64,000 nt of DNA from Carideicomes alvinocaridis. Lineage in GTDB: Bacteria; Pseudomonadota; Alphaproteobacteria; Rhodobacterales; Rhodobacteraceae. Shown here in pieces: positions 1 to 8,531 of the stretch (positions are counted from its first letter, which is position 1; each line of letters starts with the position of its first letter). Location: assembly GCA_005473895.2 (NCBI GenBank), contig SRJI02000001.1, positions 124,001 to 188,000 of the forward strand, in the 5' to 3' direction. The notes below the pieces were generated by a model. The model saw only the letters and a list, made by a program, of their open reading frames with translations, was not told the origin of the DNA and did no database searches. The position numbers and the translations under genes were made by a program.

Positions 1-108
1 GAACTCGCCGCGGCCGACCTCGAGGTCGATGTCCCGCAGCACGCGGGTCCCGTCGAAGGACTTGCTAATTCCCCGGATCGAAATTCCGCTGTCGGGGTCT
101 GCGGCCAT
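1..108 (-). CDS. ABC transporter ATP-binding protein (N-terminal 36 residues, cut by window edge)
   Basis: Only the start of the gene is inside the window. The minus strand reads from an ATG at 106-108, preceded by a good ribosome binding site (AAGGAGAG). The visible peptide MAADPDSGISIRGISKSF and the following 'LRDIDLEVGRGEF' are the typical opening beta-strands of an ABC importer ATPase of the PotA/CysA type, before the Walker A motif. It lies 20 bp downstream of the two permease genes, so it should be the ATPase of the importer encoded at 128-5648. Confidence 0.8.
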   Translation of the reverse strand, partial: MAADPDSGISIRGISKSFDGTRVLRDIDLEVGRGEF

Positions 109-127
109 GTGGCTCTCCTTTCGGGTG

Positions 128-925
128 TCAGTCATCGGTCCTCCAGCGGCGCAGCACTTCGCCCAGCACGACCAGCACGAAGGAGGCCAGCAGGATGAGC
201 GACCCCAGCGCCAGCACCACGGGCAGCCGGCCGGGGAAGCGGAGCTGGCTCCAGATATAGACCGGCAGGGTGACCTCGGTGGAGGAGAGGAAGAAGGACA
301 GGACGAATTCGTCGAAGGACAGGGTGAAGGTCAGCAGGAGGCTGGAGATGATCCCCGGTGCGGAGATCGGCAGCACCACCCGCAGGAAGGTGGCGACGCG
401 CCCCTCCCCCAGGTCCCGGCTGGCCTTGAGGACGGAATCGTCGAAGCTTTCCAGCCGGGAGCGCATCACCTGGAAGGCGAAGGGCAGGCAGACGATGAGG
501 TGGCCCAGCCCCACGGTATAGAGCGAGAGGCCGACGCCCACGGTCTGCACCAGTAGGAAGAGCGCGCCGGCAAGCACCACGAGCGGGGCCACGATGGGCA
601 GCATGATGAACCCGGTCACCGGGGCCTTGCCCGGCAGCGGGTAGCGCGTCACGACCCAGGCGCCGAGCGTGCCGAGGCCGGTGGCCAGCACGCTGACACA
701 GGCGCCGACGACCAGGCTGTGGCGCAGCGCGGCCAGCAGCTCGGGGCTGCGGCTAAGCTCGCCGTACCAGCGGGTGGTGAAGCCCTGCAGCGGGAAGGCC
801 ACGATGGTGCCGTCGTTGAAGGAAAAGGCCGGGACCAGCAGGATCGGCACGTAGAGGAAAAGCAGGAAGAGCACCGCGTAGGCGGTCAGCAGCACGGGGC
901 GTTTGCGGGCGTGGGACCGGGTCAT
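128..925 (-). CDS. ABC transporter permease, PotC type
   Basis: 265 residues, normal for the family. Inner-membrane permease of a polyamine/opine-type importer. The N-terminus is a membrane segment (about residues 11-35) and further hydrophobic segments follow; the cytoplasmic coupling (EAA) loop is at about 168-190, with the usual 'ASRDLG...LPISAPGI' pattern that docks on the ATPase. The start overlaps the stop of the upstream permease gene by 4 bp, so the two are probably translationally coupled. The substrate cannot be read from the permease; the neighbouring hydantoinase suggests a nitrogenous compound. Confidence 0.9.
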   Translation of the reverse strand: MTRSHARKRPVLLTAYAVLFLLFLYVPILLVPAFSFNDGTIVAFPLQGFTTRWYGELSRSPELLAALRHSLVVGACVSVLATGLGTLGAWVVTRYPLPGKAPVTGFIMLPIVAPLVVLAGALFLLVQTVGVGLSLYTVGLGHLIVCLPFAFQVMRSRLESFDDSVLKASRDLGEGRVATFLRVVLPISAPGIISSLLLTFTLSFDEFVLSFFLSSTEVTLPVYIWSQLRFPGRLPVVLALGSLILLASFVLVVLGEVLRRWRTDD

Positions 926-1827
926 CTTGCGCGGCTCCTGACCTGCATGATGCCGAACTGCATCGCGATGGCGGTGAGCGAGACGGCCAGCATCGAGATC
1001 ACCGACATGGCCGACCCCATGGGCCAGTTGTCGGCGGCGCCGAACTGCGCGGCGATCACGGTGCCGATCATCGAGCCGGAGGTGCCGCCCACCAGCATCG
1101 GCGCCACGTAGTCGCCCACGGTCGGAATGAAGACCAGCATGGCGCCCGAGGCGACGCCGGGGATCGAGAGCGGCAGGATCACCCGCAGGAAGCGTCGCAC
1201 CGGCCCGTCGCCCAGGTCGGAGGCGGAGGCCAGCAGCTCGGTCGGGATCTTGGCGAGGCTCACGTAGATCGGCAGCACGACGAACGGCATCCAGGCGTGG
1301 GTCAGCGTGATGGTGACCGCGAGCGGGTTGTAGAGCAGCACGCTCAGCGGCTCGTCGATCACGCCGAGGCTGACGAGGCCGGAATTGATGACGCCGTTAT
1401 AGCCCAGCACCACCTTCCAGGCGAAGATGCGCAGGAGGTAGGAGGTCCAGAACGGGACGGTCAGCAGGACCAGCCAGAGCGACCGGTAGCGCGTGACGTG
1501 GAAGGCCACGAAATAGGCCACCGGGTAGGCCATCAGCACCGTCAGCGCGCAGACCGACAGCGCGACACCGATGGAGCGCAGGACGAGCACCTGGTAGAAC
1601 GGCGTCTGGAAGAACTTGACGTAGTTGCCCAGGCCCCAGCCCGCGGCCATGTCGTAGCTTTCCTGCTGCCAGAAGCTCATGACGAGCAGCAGCAGGCAGG
1701 GCGCGCCCACGCCGATGACCATGACGACCAGCAGCGGCGACATCAAACCGTAGCCGCGCAGGCCCGGGGATCCCCGCCGCCGGTGCCGTGCCTCTCTGGT
1801 CGGGCTTTCTCCCGTTGCAGCGCTCAC
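922..1827 (-). CDS. ABC transporter permease, PotB type
   Basis: 301 residues. First permease of the importer, with a basic cytoplasmic N-terminus (residues 1-27), a first membrane helix at about 29-52 and the EAA coupling loop at about 200-224 ('SASDLGDG...LPLSIPG'). The start is a GTG at 1825-1827 that overlaps the stop of the FrhB-like gene as GTGA, a coupling arrangement seen repeatedly in this window. Forms a heterodimer with the product of 128-925. Substrate unknown. Confidence 0.9.
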   Translation of the reverse strand: MSAATGESPTREARHRRRGSPGLRGYGLMSPLLVVMVIGVGAPCLLLLVMSFWQQESYDMAAGWGLGNYVKFFQTPFYQVLVLRSIGVALSVCALTVLMAYPVAYFVAFHVTRYRSLWLVLLTVPFWTSYLLRIFAWKVVLGYNGVINSGLVSLGVIDEPLSVLLYNPLAVTITLTHAWMPFVVLPIYVSLAKIPTELLASASDLGDGPVRRFLRVILPLSIPGVASGAMLVFIPTVGDYVAPMLVGGTSGSMIGTVIAAQFGAADNWPMGSAMSVISMLAVSLTAIAMQFGIMQVRSRAR

Positions 1828-3080
1828 GTTGCTCTCGTCTCCCTGTTGCTGGTTTCGGCGGCACCGGGAAGGTGCTCGCGGTTGTTGCCACGCTTCACCC
1901 GGCGCACCATGCCGCGCAGATTGCTCCCCAGCGCGCCGAGGCCGGAGAACGCGGCGCGCCAGAGCCCGAGGCCACGAAAGCGCGGCACTGGCTGCCCCGC
2001 GACGCGAAGCCCGGCGAGCCGCGCCAGCACCTGGCTCTTGCGGCGCGCCTGGTGCGGCTGCATCGCCGCCATTTGCTCGAGCGCCAGCGGTTCGAGCTCG
2101 ACCCGCTCCGCCGCACGCATCTCGTCCAGCAAGCGCTGGCCCCGCGCCGTCCGGGCGAGCACGACGTTGTGCCCCGCGCTGTCGTCAAGCGGATTGCCCT
2201 CGCCCCCGTCCCAGGCATCGCCGCAGACCAGGTCGGCCTGCTCGCCCGTGCTGTCGGGGCAAATCTTGCAGCGGAACTGTATACCCTGGGTGAGTTCCGA
2301 AGACCATGTTTCCTGGTAGGTCTGCTCCCACACGCGGCCGTCCGCCGCCTCGATGCGCGTGGGGCCGGGACAGCCCTGCCCCCGGTAGCGAAGCTGCGCG
2401 ACCTCGTCTTCGACGAGCCCGTACTTGCCGACGATGTTCTCCGACACCCGAAGCCCCGGCAGGCCGGCGCAGAAGAAGGTGACCAGCGCGAGGACCTGCT
2501 CATTGACCCGCGGATCCCGGCGCGCAAGGTTGCGCACCGCGGCGATGTCGCAGGGCTTGGCGACCACGGCGATCCGCTCGCCGCCGTCCAGCAATGCGTG
2601 CAGCGGGGCCAGCGGCCCGGCAGGCCCGTATCGCGCCCCTACCCTGTCGCGGACCTCCTCGGGGCTGCGGCTCGCGCAGGCGACGGAGCGCATCGGCCGC
2701 TCCGGGTCCGGCGCGACGTGCAACACGACATCGGCCACCCCGCGCTCCAGCAGGAAGCTGGCGGCGGCGCTGGTCACCCCGCCCGAGGACGCGGCAAAGC
2801 GCAGCCCCTCGTCGCGCGCATGGCCCAGCGTGACAGACTCGTAGGGCCCCCAGATGGCGCTGCGACGCGGCGCCCCGGTGCCGGACTGGTTGAGCCCGGG
2901 ACAGGCGGCGAGCACCTCGCGCTCCACCTCCGGGTCGACACCGCCGGACACGTCGGGGCGCAAGTGCCCCTCGGCGTTGACCTTCATCGGCAGGCGGTCG
3001 CCGCCCAGGCTTTCGCACAGGCCGCAGCCGGTGCAGAGCCCGTAGCGCACGATGTCCCGGATGCTCTCGGGGTGGCTCAC
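1824..3080 (-). CDS. FrhB-family iron-sulfur protein (coenzyme F420 hydrogenase/dehydrogenase beta subunit-like)
   Basis: 418 residues. Family proteins are flavin/iron-sulfur redox subunits; many bacterial members act without coenzyme F420. The N-terminal cluster motif is visible: C16, C19, C22 and a distant C60 followed by Pro. A second cysteine group ('CKIC' and 'VCGDAW') lies at about 270-300. There is no export signal, so it is cytoplasmic. GTG start at 3078-3080 overlapping the hydantoinase stop as GTGA, and GTGA again at its own 3' end, so it is embedded in the hydantoinase-transporter operon. Its redox reaction is unknown. A role in oxidising or reducing a cyclic ureide intermediate is only an inference from position. 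Confidence 0.8.
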   Translation of the reverse strand: MSHPESIRDIVRYGLCTGCGLCESLGGDRLPMKVNAEGHLRPDVSGGVDPEVEREVLAACPGLNQSGTGAPRRSAIWGPYESVTLGHARDEGLRFAASSGGVTSAAASFLLERGVADVVLHVAPDPERPMRSVACASRSPEEVRDRVGARYGPAGPLAPLHALLDGGERIAVVAKPCDIAAVRNLARRDPRVNEQVLALVTFFCAGLPGLRVSENIVGKYGLVEDEVAQLRYRGQGCPGPTRIEAADGRVWEQTYQETWSSELTQGIQFRCKICPDSTGEQADLVCGDAWDGGEGNPLDDSAGHNVVLARTARGQRLLDEMRAAERVELEPLALEQMAAMQPHQARRKSQVLARLAGLRVAGQPVPRFRGLGLWRAAFSGLGALGSNLRGMVRRVKRGNNREHLPGAAETSNRETRAT

Positions 3081-4474
3081 GGCTCGCCCCGCCGGCCGGG
3101 AATGAACTGGCCACGCCCATGGGCGTCGGAGACATGGCCCGTCGCCGCGTCCCAGATCACCTCTCCGCGCGACAGGGTGCAGGCGGGCCAGGCGGTGACC
3201 CCGTGGCCCTCATAGGGCGTGTAATCGCAGGCATCGTGCAGGTCGGCATGCCGGATCGGACGCGGCGCGCCGGTCTCCCAGATCACCACGTCGGCATCGG
3301 CCCCGGGCATAAGGGATCCCTTGCGCGGATAGAGCCCGTAGAGCTGTGCGGGACGTGTCGCCGTCAGCTCGACGAAGCGCTGCGGCGTCAGGCGCCCGGT
3401 CGCGACACCCTCCTGGTAGAGCAGCGGCAGCCGCGTCTCGAGGCCGGGAAGGCCCGGCGGCACCTGGCCCAGGCGGGCCTCGCCAAAGGCCTTCTTTCCG
3501 TCGTCGCCCTCGAAACGATAGGGGCAGTGGTCGGACGAGACGAGATCGAGGTCGCCCTGCACCAGCCCGCGCCACAGGTCGCCCGCCCGCGCGCTCTCGC
3601 GCACCGGGGGCGAACAGATGTATTTCGCCGTCTCCCACTCGTCACTGTGGAGATGCGGCTCGAGATCCAGCAGGTATTGCGGACAGGTCTCGGCCAGTGT
3701 CCGGTGGCCACGGGCCCGGGACCAGCGTATCTGCTCCATCGCCTCGTCGCCCGAGACATGCACGATCATCACCCGCGTGTCGGTCAGCTCCGCCAGGGTA
3801 ATGGCGCGGTGCACGGCCTCGCGCTCGATGGCCTGCGGCGAGGTCTCGGGGAAATACGACAGCCCGTCCCGGCCCTGCGCGTGCAGCTTCGAGACCGCGT
3901 GATGCGCACAATGCCCGTTCTCGGCGTGGACCATCACGATCCCGTCGACGGCGCGCACCATCTCCATGATCTCCATGATCTGGGCGTCGTCCATCATGTA
4001 GCCGTCATAGGTCATGAAGACCTTGACCGACCGCAGGCCCGCTTCGAGCAGGGCCGGCAGTTCGGTCCGGATACGCTCGGGCTCGTCGGCCTTGAGGATC
4101 ATGTGAAAGCCGTAATCGATCAGCGAGGGCGCGGCACGGCGCATGTAATCATCGCGCGCGGCGGCCAGCGTCTCGCCCTTGAGCTGGTTGATGAAGGGCA
4201 CGAAGGTCGTCGTGCCGCCGCAGGCCGCCGACCGGCTCGCCGAGCGGAAGTCGTCTGCGAGGCGCGCGTTCAGGTAGGGCGGCTCGTCGATGTGGCAGTG
4301 CGCGTCGACACCGCCCGGCGTCACCAGGCGTCCCTCGGCATCGATCTCGCGATGCCCCCGCGGAAGCGCCTGCCCCAGGACGGCGATGCGGCCCCCGCGG
4401 ATGCCGATGTCGCCGTGGAAATCGTCGGCCGCCGTCACGATGCGGCCGTTACGGATCACCAGGTCCAGCTCCAT
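3077..4474 (-). CDS. Dihydropyrimidinase / D-hydantoinase family cyclic amidohydrolase
   Basis: 465 residues, normal for the family. Hydrolyses the ring amide of dihydropyrimidines, hydantoins or related ureides in the cytoplasm. All ligands of the binuclear metal centre are present: H59 and H61 ('DAHCHIDEP'), a carboxylatable K151 ('VKVFMTY'), H183 ('MVHAEN'), H239 ('MIVHVSG') and D315 ('SSDHCPY'). This favours a true enzyme over a dihydropyrimidinase-related non-catalytic homologue. First enzyme gene downstream of the binding-protein gene, from which it is separated by a stem-loop at 4517-4547. Exact substrate not determinable; the importer alongside probably supplies it. Confidence 0.92.
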   Translation of the reverse strand: MELDLVIRNGRIVTAADDFHGDIGIRGGRIAVLGQALPRGHREIDAEGRLVTPGGVDAHCHIDEPPYLNARLADDFRSASRSAACGGTTTFVPFINQLKGETLAAARDDYMRRAAPSLIDYGFHMILKADEPERIRTELPALLEAGLRSVKVFMTYDGYMMDDAQIMEIMEMVRAVDGIVMVHAENGHCAHHAVSKLHAQGRDGLSYFPETSPQAIEREAVHRAITLAELTDTRVMIVHVSGDEAMEQIRWSRARGHRTLAETCPQYLLDLEPHLHSDEWETAKYICSPPVRESARAGDLWRGLVQGDLDLVSSDHCPYRFEGDDGKKAFGEARLGQVPPGLPGLETRLPLLYQEGVATGRLTPQRFVELTATRPAQLYGLYPRKGSLMPGADADVVIWETGAPRPIRHADLHDACDYTPYEGHGVTAWPACTLSRGEVIWDAATGHVSDAHGRGQFIPGRRGEP

Positions 4475-4516
4475 ACGCAGCGATCTTTCTCTGTCTCTGG
4501 GTTTGGCGGGAAATCA

Positions 4517-4547
4517 ACGGCCGCCCGGTCATGGGCCGGGCGGCCGT
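4517..4547 (-). terminator. Strong stem-loop between binding protein and hydantoinase genes
   Basis: Perfect 12-bp inverted repeat (ACGGCCGCCCGG, 7-nt loop, and its complement), 24 bp after the stop of the binding-protein gene. No T-run follows on the minus strand, so it looks more like a 3'-end-stabilising or partial-termination hairpin, as is common after binding-protein genes to raise their expression over the permeases and enzymes. Confidence 0.7.
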
Positions 4548-4571
4548 CCACTCTCGATTGCGCGTGCGGGC

Positions 4572-5648
4572 TCAGCCGCCGGACTTGATGAGAGTCCACA
4601 TGTCGACGATCCGCTGGCGCTGTTCCTCGGGCATGGGGCCCATCAGGTTGCCGTTCTCGATCGTCTCGTTGGCGTCACCGGCCAGGCCCAGGTTCTCGAG
4701 CGTCGCCTGGTCGACCTGCTCAAGCGCCTTGGTGTTGGCGTGGCCGTAGCCGAAGTTCTCGACCAGCGCTTTGCCGGATTCCGGGGCCTCGAGCGCGTCG
4801 ATGAAGTCGTAGATCTGCTCCTCGGGCGCGTCTGCCGTCTTCGGGATCGTGAAGCCGCAGAGCCAGGTCACCAGCCCCTCTTTCGGCTCGAGCATGTACT
4901 CGACCGGCACGCCCTGCTTCTGCAGGCTGGCATAGCTGTTCGGCCAGCTCCAGGCCGCGTCCACCTCGCCCGATGCGAGCGCCTGCTCAAGCTGGCCGGG
5001 ATCGGTCCAGATGAAGCGGGCATTGTCGCGCAGCTTGCGCATCATCGCGGCGACCTTGTCGTATTCGTCGTCCTTGAGGTTCAGCGGATCCTCGACGCCG
5101 GCCAGGATGGCGGAGAGCTGGAAGACCTCGTCCACCGCGTCGATGATCGCGGTGCGGCCCTTGTAGGCCGGATCGATGAGGATCTCGTAGGATTCATCCT
5201 GCAGGTCGATCTTGTCGCTGCGGTAGACCACCGAGGAGGCGCCCCATTCCCAGGGGACCATCATCTGCTCGCCGTTCACCTGCAGCGCCTCGGCGTTCTT
5301 CAACCCGTCGATCAGGTCGGGCCAGTTCTCGAGTTGATCCGTGTCGATCGGCTGGATGACGTCGGCGCCGGCCCATTTCTGGACGTCGTGCACGCAGGAA
5401 TGGGCGATATCCGCCTCGAAGCCGCCGCGCAGCTTGGAAAAGGCTTCGTCGGCAGAGGAGTAGAAGGCGAAGTTCACGCCGTCTTCGCCATATTGCTCGG
5501 TGTAGGGCGCGCGGAACTCCGGATTGTCGTATCCCGCCCAGGTGAAATAGGTGAGCGGCTCATCGCTCTGGGCAGAAGCGGCCTGTCCCAGCCCGGCAAG
5601 GGCGGTGGAGGCGATGAGCGCGGAGCGCAGCATGGACGTAAGGGTCAC
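4572..5648 (-). CDS. Extracellular solute-binding protein, polyamine type (PotD/PotF-like)
   Basis: 358 residues, periplasmic. Signal peptide at about 1-26 (hydrophobic core then 'AASAQS'). The mature protein starts with the 'LTYFTWAGYDNPEF' strand typical of PotD/PotF-like binding proteins, and 'WSWPNSYASLQ' near residue 240 belongs to the second ligand-facing lobe. Start taken as GTG at 5646-5648, with GGGAG about 8 nt upstream; an ATG lies five codons in. First gene of the leftward operon, divergent from the LysR gene across a shared promoter region. Ligand probably a small amine, ureide or amino-acid derivative; not resolvable. Confidence 0.9.
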   Translation of the reverse strand: MTLTSMLRSALIASTALAGLGQAASAQSDEPLTYFTWAGYDNPEFRAPYTEQYGEDGVNFAFYSSADEAFSKLRGGFEADIAHSCVHDVQKWAGADVIQPIDTDQLENWPDLIDGLKNAEALQVNGEQMMVPWEWGASSVVYRSDKIDLQDESYEILIDPAYKGRTAIIDAVDEVFQLSAILAGVEDPLNLKDDEYDKVAAMMRKLRDNARFIWTDPGQLEQALASGEVDAAWSWPNSYASLQKQGVPVEYMLEPKEGLVTWLCGFTIPKTADAPEEQIYDFIDALEAPESGKALVENFGYGHANTKALEQVDQATLENLGLAGDANETIENGNLMGPMPEEQRQRIVDMWTLIKSGG

Positions 5649-5722
5649 GACGGACTCTCCCTGTTCTGTTTCGGTTTCTGGTTTTCCGGGAGAGCGTAAG
5701 GAACCGGACGGGGGGCCACAAA

Positions 5723-5757
5723 CAACGTATTATCGCCTTGAGGCGTCGTTTTCGTTG
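5723..5757. promoter_or_regulatory. Candidate LysR operator in divergent promoter region
   Basis: Nested near-palindrome in the 124-bp divergent intergenic region: CAACG ... CGCC TTGA GGCG ... CGTTG, with arms of 6 and 7 nt between the inner and outer repeats. It lies 16 bp before the LysR start and about 75 bp before the binding-protein start, where a LysR autoregulatory/activation site is expected. Confidence 0.5.
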
Positions 5758-5772
5758 CTCTAACTTCCGCCG

Positions 5773-6654
5773 ATGAGCCAAGCGCTGAACCTCAACTGGA
5801 TCCGCAGTTTCGAAGCAGCGGCGCGGCATCTCAGCTTCACGGACGCCGCGGGCGAGCTCAACATCACCCAGGCCGCGGTCAGCAAGCACGTGCGACTGCT
5901 GGAGCAGGTGCTGGGCGAGCCGCTCTTCATGCGCCAGCCGCGGGCCCTGATCCTGACGGATGCCGGCGAAGCCTACCTGCACGTCGTGTCGGAGACGCTC
6001 GCCGGTCTGCGGCGCGGCACCGACGAGATCTTTCCCGTGCGCCAGGATGCCGGCCTCGTGACCGTCCGCTGCAACATGGGGCTCGCCACCCACTGGCTTG
6101 CCTCGCGGCTCGGCACGTTTCTCGATGCCCATCCCGGCATCTCCGTCCGGCTGCTTGCCGTCGTCCACGGCTCCGACGCCGTGTGGGAGGGGATCGACAT
6201 GGAGTTGCGCTACGACAGCGACCATGCCGAGGGCTACGAGGCCGTGCCCTTCCGGCCCGACAACCTGTTCCCGGTCTGCAGCCCCGGCGTTGCCGAGAGA
6301 CTGAAGGCGCCCGAGGACCTGCTGGGGGAACGTCTGCTCCACGTGATCGGTAACCGCCACGGCTGGAGCGAGTGGCTCGCCCATGCCGGCGTCGAGGCGC
6401 CGGACCTGCCGCTCGACCTCCAGGTGGATACCTCGGCGATCTCGCTGGCCCTCGCGGAGGCCGGTGTCGGCGTGGCCCTGGGGCACAGTTCGCTGGTCAC
6501 GGACCTGCTGAGAGTGGGCCGGCTGGTGAAGCCCTTTTCTCCGGAACTCGTCGCCAATGACATCTACCACCTGATACGGCCCATCGGCGAACCCCAGAAC
6601 CCGGCCGCCGGAGCCTTTGCAACGTGGTTGCTCGCCCAGGCCGAACGGACGTGA
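5773..6654 (+). CDS. LysR-family transcriptional regulator, GcvA-like
   Basis: 293 residues. N-terminal winged helix-turn-helix at about 1-65 ('LSFTDAAGELNITQAAVSKHVRLLE', shown in part), then a two-lobed effector-binding domain. The 'LNWIRSFEAAARHLSF' opening and the 'WLASRLGTFLDAHPGI' segment are characteristic of the GcvA/AmpR branch. Divergent from the hydantoinase-ABC operon and therefore its likely regulator, sensing the transported compound or its product. Its 3' end lies 11 bp before the IS6-family remnant that starts at 6666. Confidence 0.9.
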   Translation: MSQALNLNWIRSFEAAARHLSFTDAAGELNITQAAVSKHVRLLEQVLGEPLFMRQPRALILTDAGEAYLHVVSETLAGLRRGTDEIFPVRQDAGLVTVRCNMGLATHWLASRLGTFLDAHPGISVRLLAVVHGSDAVWEGIDMELRYDSDHAEGYEAVPFRPDNLFPVCSPGVAERLKAPEDLLGERLLHVIGNRHGWSEWLAHAGVEAPDLPLDLQVDTSAISLALAEAGVGVALGHSSLVTDLLRVGRLVKPFSPELVANDIYHLIRPIGEPQNPAAGAFATWLLAQAERT

Positions 6655-6665
6655 TCTGACCCGAA

Positions 6666-6924
6666 GGGGCTGGCAGACGTACGCGAACTGGTTTCCGATA
6701 GGCCAGACAGACTGTCCCTTCTTCCGCGCCGAAACCGCGCCACTCGGCGCGAGCGGGTTTTGCTGGCGCGAGCGTGGAAGCTCCGCTCCGGGTTGAAGTG
6801 GATTCTGACCGAGCCGGTCGCACAAGGTCCTCGCCCTCTTAATCAACGGCTCGCCGGACGAATTGTCTTCGGCCGTTGCCCGGCGCCCCTGCCCCGTCTC
6901 AAGCCCGGTTCCTCTGGGACCAGG
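6666..6924 (-). mobile_element. Internally deleted IS6-family element (remnant)
   Basis: Both ends resemble those of the intact element at 61140-61958. The left end GGGGCTGGCAGACG matches GGTGCTGTCAGACG, and the right end (GCCCCGTCTCAAG ... TTCCTCTGGGACC) matches the other right end. Between them, minus-strand reading gives 'HFNPERSF', close to 'HFNLERGL' at the transposase C-terminus of the intact copy. About 560 bp of the expected roughly 820 bp are missing. No 8-bp target duplication is visible. Non-functional. Confidence 0.75.
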
Positions 6925-7085
6925 CAGTGACAGCTATCCGTTGGACCTCGAGCAAGACCGACCAAGAGCGCCGACACGGCCTGCCCCACACATGAGCGAG
7001 ATGATACCCGTCAATGCCGCTTGGGCTCTGCCTGTCATGCTTCGATTGCGCCGTTCAGGGCGGTGTCTGCGATCGGAGGGATGCG
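6925..7085. other. Non-coding spacer upstream of the SDR-ankyrin gene
   Basis: Between the IS remnant and the ATG at 7086. A ribosome binding site (CGGAGGG) sits just before that ATG. I see no other gene, repeat or convincing promoter here. Confidence 0.5.
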
Positions 7086-8531
7086 ATGAGACGAAGGATC
7101 CTGGCGAAGCTATGTGCCTCCGCGCTTTTGGTGTCGGTCATCGCGATCAGCAATCCGCAAGCGCCGGAGGCAAGGCCCGGCACCCAGAAGGACGCAGTCC
7201 TGATTACCGGGGCCACCTCCGGGCTGGGCCTCAGAATGGCCGAGGTGCTGTCGCAGGAGGGGTTCTTTGTCTATGCGGGCGCCCGCAAGCCCGAGGATAT
7301 GCGGCGGCTCGACAGGATGCCGAACGTGAAGTCGGTGCGGCTCGACGTGACCATCGAGGCCGATATCGAGGCCGCCGTCGCCTTCATCGAGGCCGAAGGC
7401 CGGGGCCTCTACGGTCTTGTCAACAATGCCGGGGTCTCGGTCATCGGGCCGCTCATCGAGATCCCGGAAAGCGAGCTGGATTTCCTGTTCGACGTGAACC
7501 TGCTGGGTCCCTACCGGATCACCAGGGCCTTTGCCGATCAACTCATCGAAAGCGAGGGCCGGATCATGAACGTCACCTCGATCGCGGGCGTGATCTCCTC
7601 GCCCTTCAACGGCGTCTACAGCATGAGCAAGCACGGGCTCGAGGCCTACACCGACAGCCTGGCCGCCGAAATGGAGAGGTTCGGCGTCGAGGTCGCGGCC
7701 ATCGAACCCGGCAACTACCGGTCGAAGATCGTGGCCTCCATGGTGCGCCGCATGGAGGCCAGGGGCTACTCGGCCGAGGGATCGCGCTATGGCTCCATGC
7801 TCGACCTCATCACCGGCCCCCTGGACCGATCGCAATTCGACAGACCCGACGCCGTGGCGCAGGCGGTCCTCGACTTCCTCACCGCCGAGACCCCGAAATC
7901 CCGCTATCTCGTCGTCCCGGCCCAGTCTGAGGCGGAGATGACGATCCGCTGGGCGTTGAAAGAGGTAGCGCAGCTGAACAGGGATCACCCTTACAGCTAT
8001 TCCCGCGACGATCTGGTGGCGATGCTGGACGCGGCCCTGACAGCCGAGGCGGAGGCCGGGCAACAGGCGCCGGCCCCGGGCACCAGCCTGCACGCGGCGG
8101 CCTTCGCGGGCGATCCGGAGGCCATCGCCGACGCCCTCGCCCGGGGGGCCGATCCGGACGCGACGGACGCCTCGGGCGCGACGCCGCTCATCGTCGCGAC
8201 GACCTTCGGCAGGACGGCCGCGGTCGAGGCCCTCCTGGCGGGCGGCGCGGATGTCGACACGCCGAACCGCGACGGGTCGACCCCGCTGCACATCGCCGCC
8301 TTGTTCGGGCGTGTCGACATCCTGAAAACCCTTCTCGAACACGGGGCGGACGCCACCCTGCGCACCAAGTCGGGAGCGACCGCGAAGGACATCGCAACGG
8401 CGCCGTGGAGCGAGATCGTGCCGGTCCTGACCGGGCTCGAGCCGCAACTCGCACCCTTCGGACTGGTTCTGGACCATGAGGCGATACAGGACGCACGGCC
8501 CACCATCGCCGAGCTCCTGTCGGTCCCGTGA
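7086..8531 (+). CDS. Membrane-anchored short-chain dehydrogenase with C-terminal ankyrin repeats
   Basis: 481 residues. Residues 1-30 form a basic stretch and one hydrophobic segment (signal peptide or anchor). An NAD(P)-binding Rossmann domain follows: 'TGATSGLG' at about 40-47, 'NNAG' near 118, and Tyr-x3-Lys in 'YSMSKHG' near 179. From about residue 331 to 445 there are roughly three ankyrin repeats ('SLHAAAFAGD', 'TPLIVATTFGR', 'TPLHIAALFGR'). The ATG at 7086 was chosen because GGAGGG lies 5 nt upstream and the hydrophobic segment then begins at the N-terminus; the frame is open upstream to 7014. The fusion is unusual for an SDR. Substrate unknown; the ankyrin part suggests protein binding. 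Confidence 0.8.
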   Translation: MRRRILAKLCASALLVSVIAISNPQAPEARPGTQKDAVLITGATSGLGLRMAEVLSQEGFFVYAGARKPEDMRRLDRMPNVKSVRLDVTIEADIEAAVAFIEAEGRGLYGLVNNAGVSVIGPLIEIPESELDFLFDVNLLGPYRITRAFADQLIESEGRIMNVTSIAGVISSPFNGVYSMSKHGLEAYTDSLAAEMERFGVEVAAIEPGNYRSKIVASMVRRMEARGYSAEGSRYGSMLDLITGPLDRSQFDRPDAVAQAVLDFLTAETPKSRYLVVPAQSEAEMTIRWALKEVAQLNRDHPYSYSRDDLVAMLDAALTAEAEAGQQAPAPGTSLHAAAFAGDPEAIADALARGADPDATDASGATPLIVATTFGRTAAVEALLAGGADVDTPNRDGSTPLHIAALFGRVDILKTLLEHGADATLRTKSGATAKDIATAPWSEIVPVLTGLEPQLAPFGLVLDHEAIQDARPTIAELLSVP

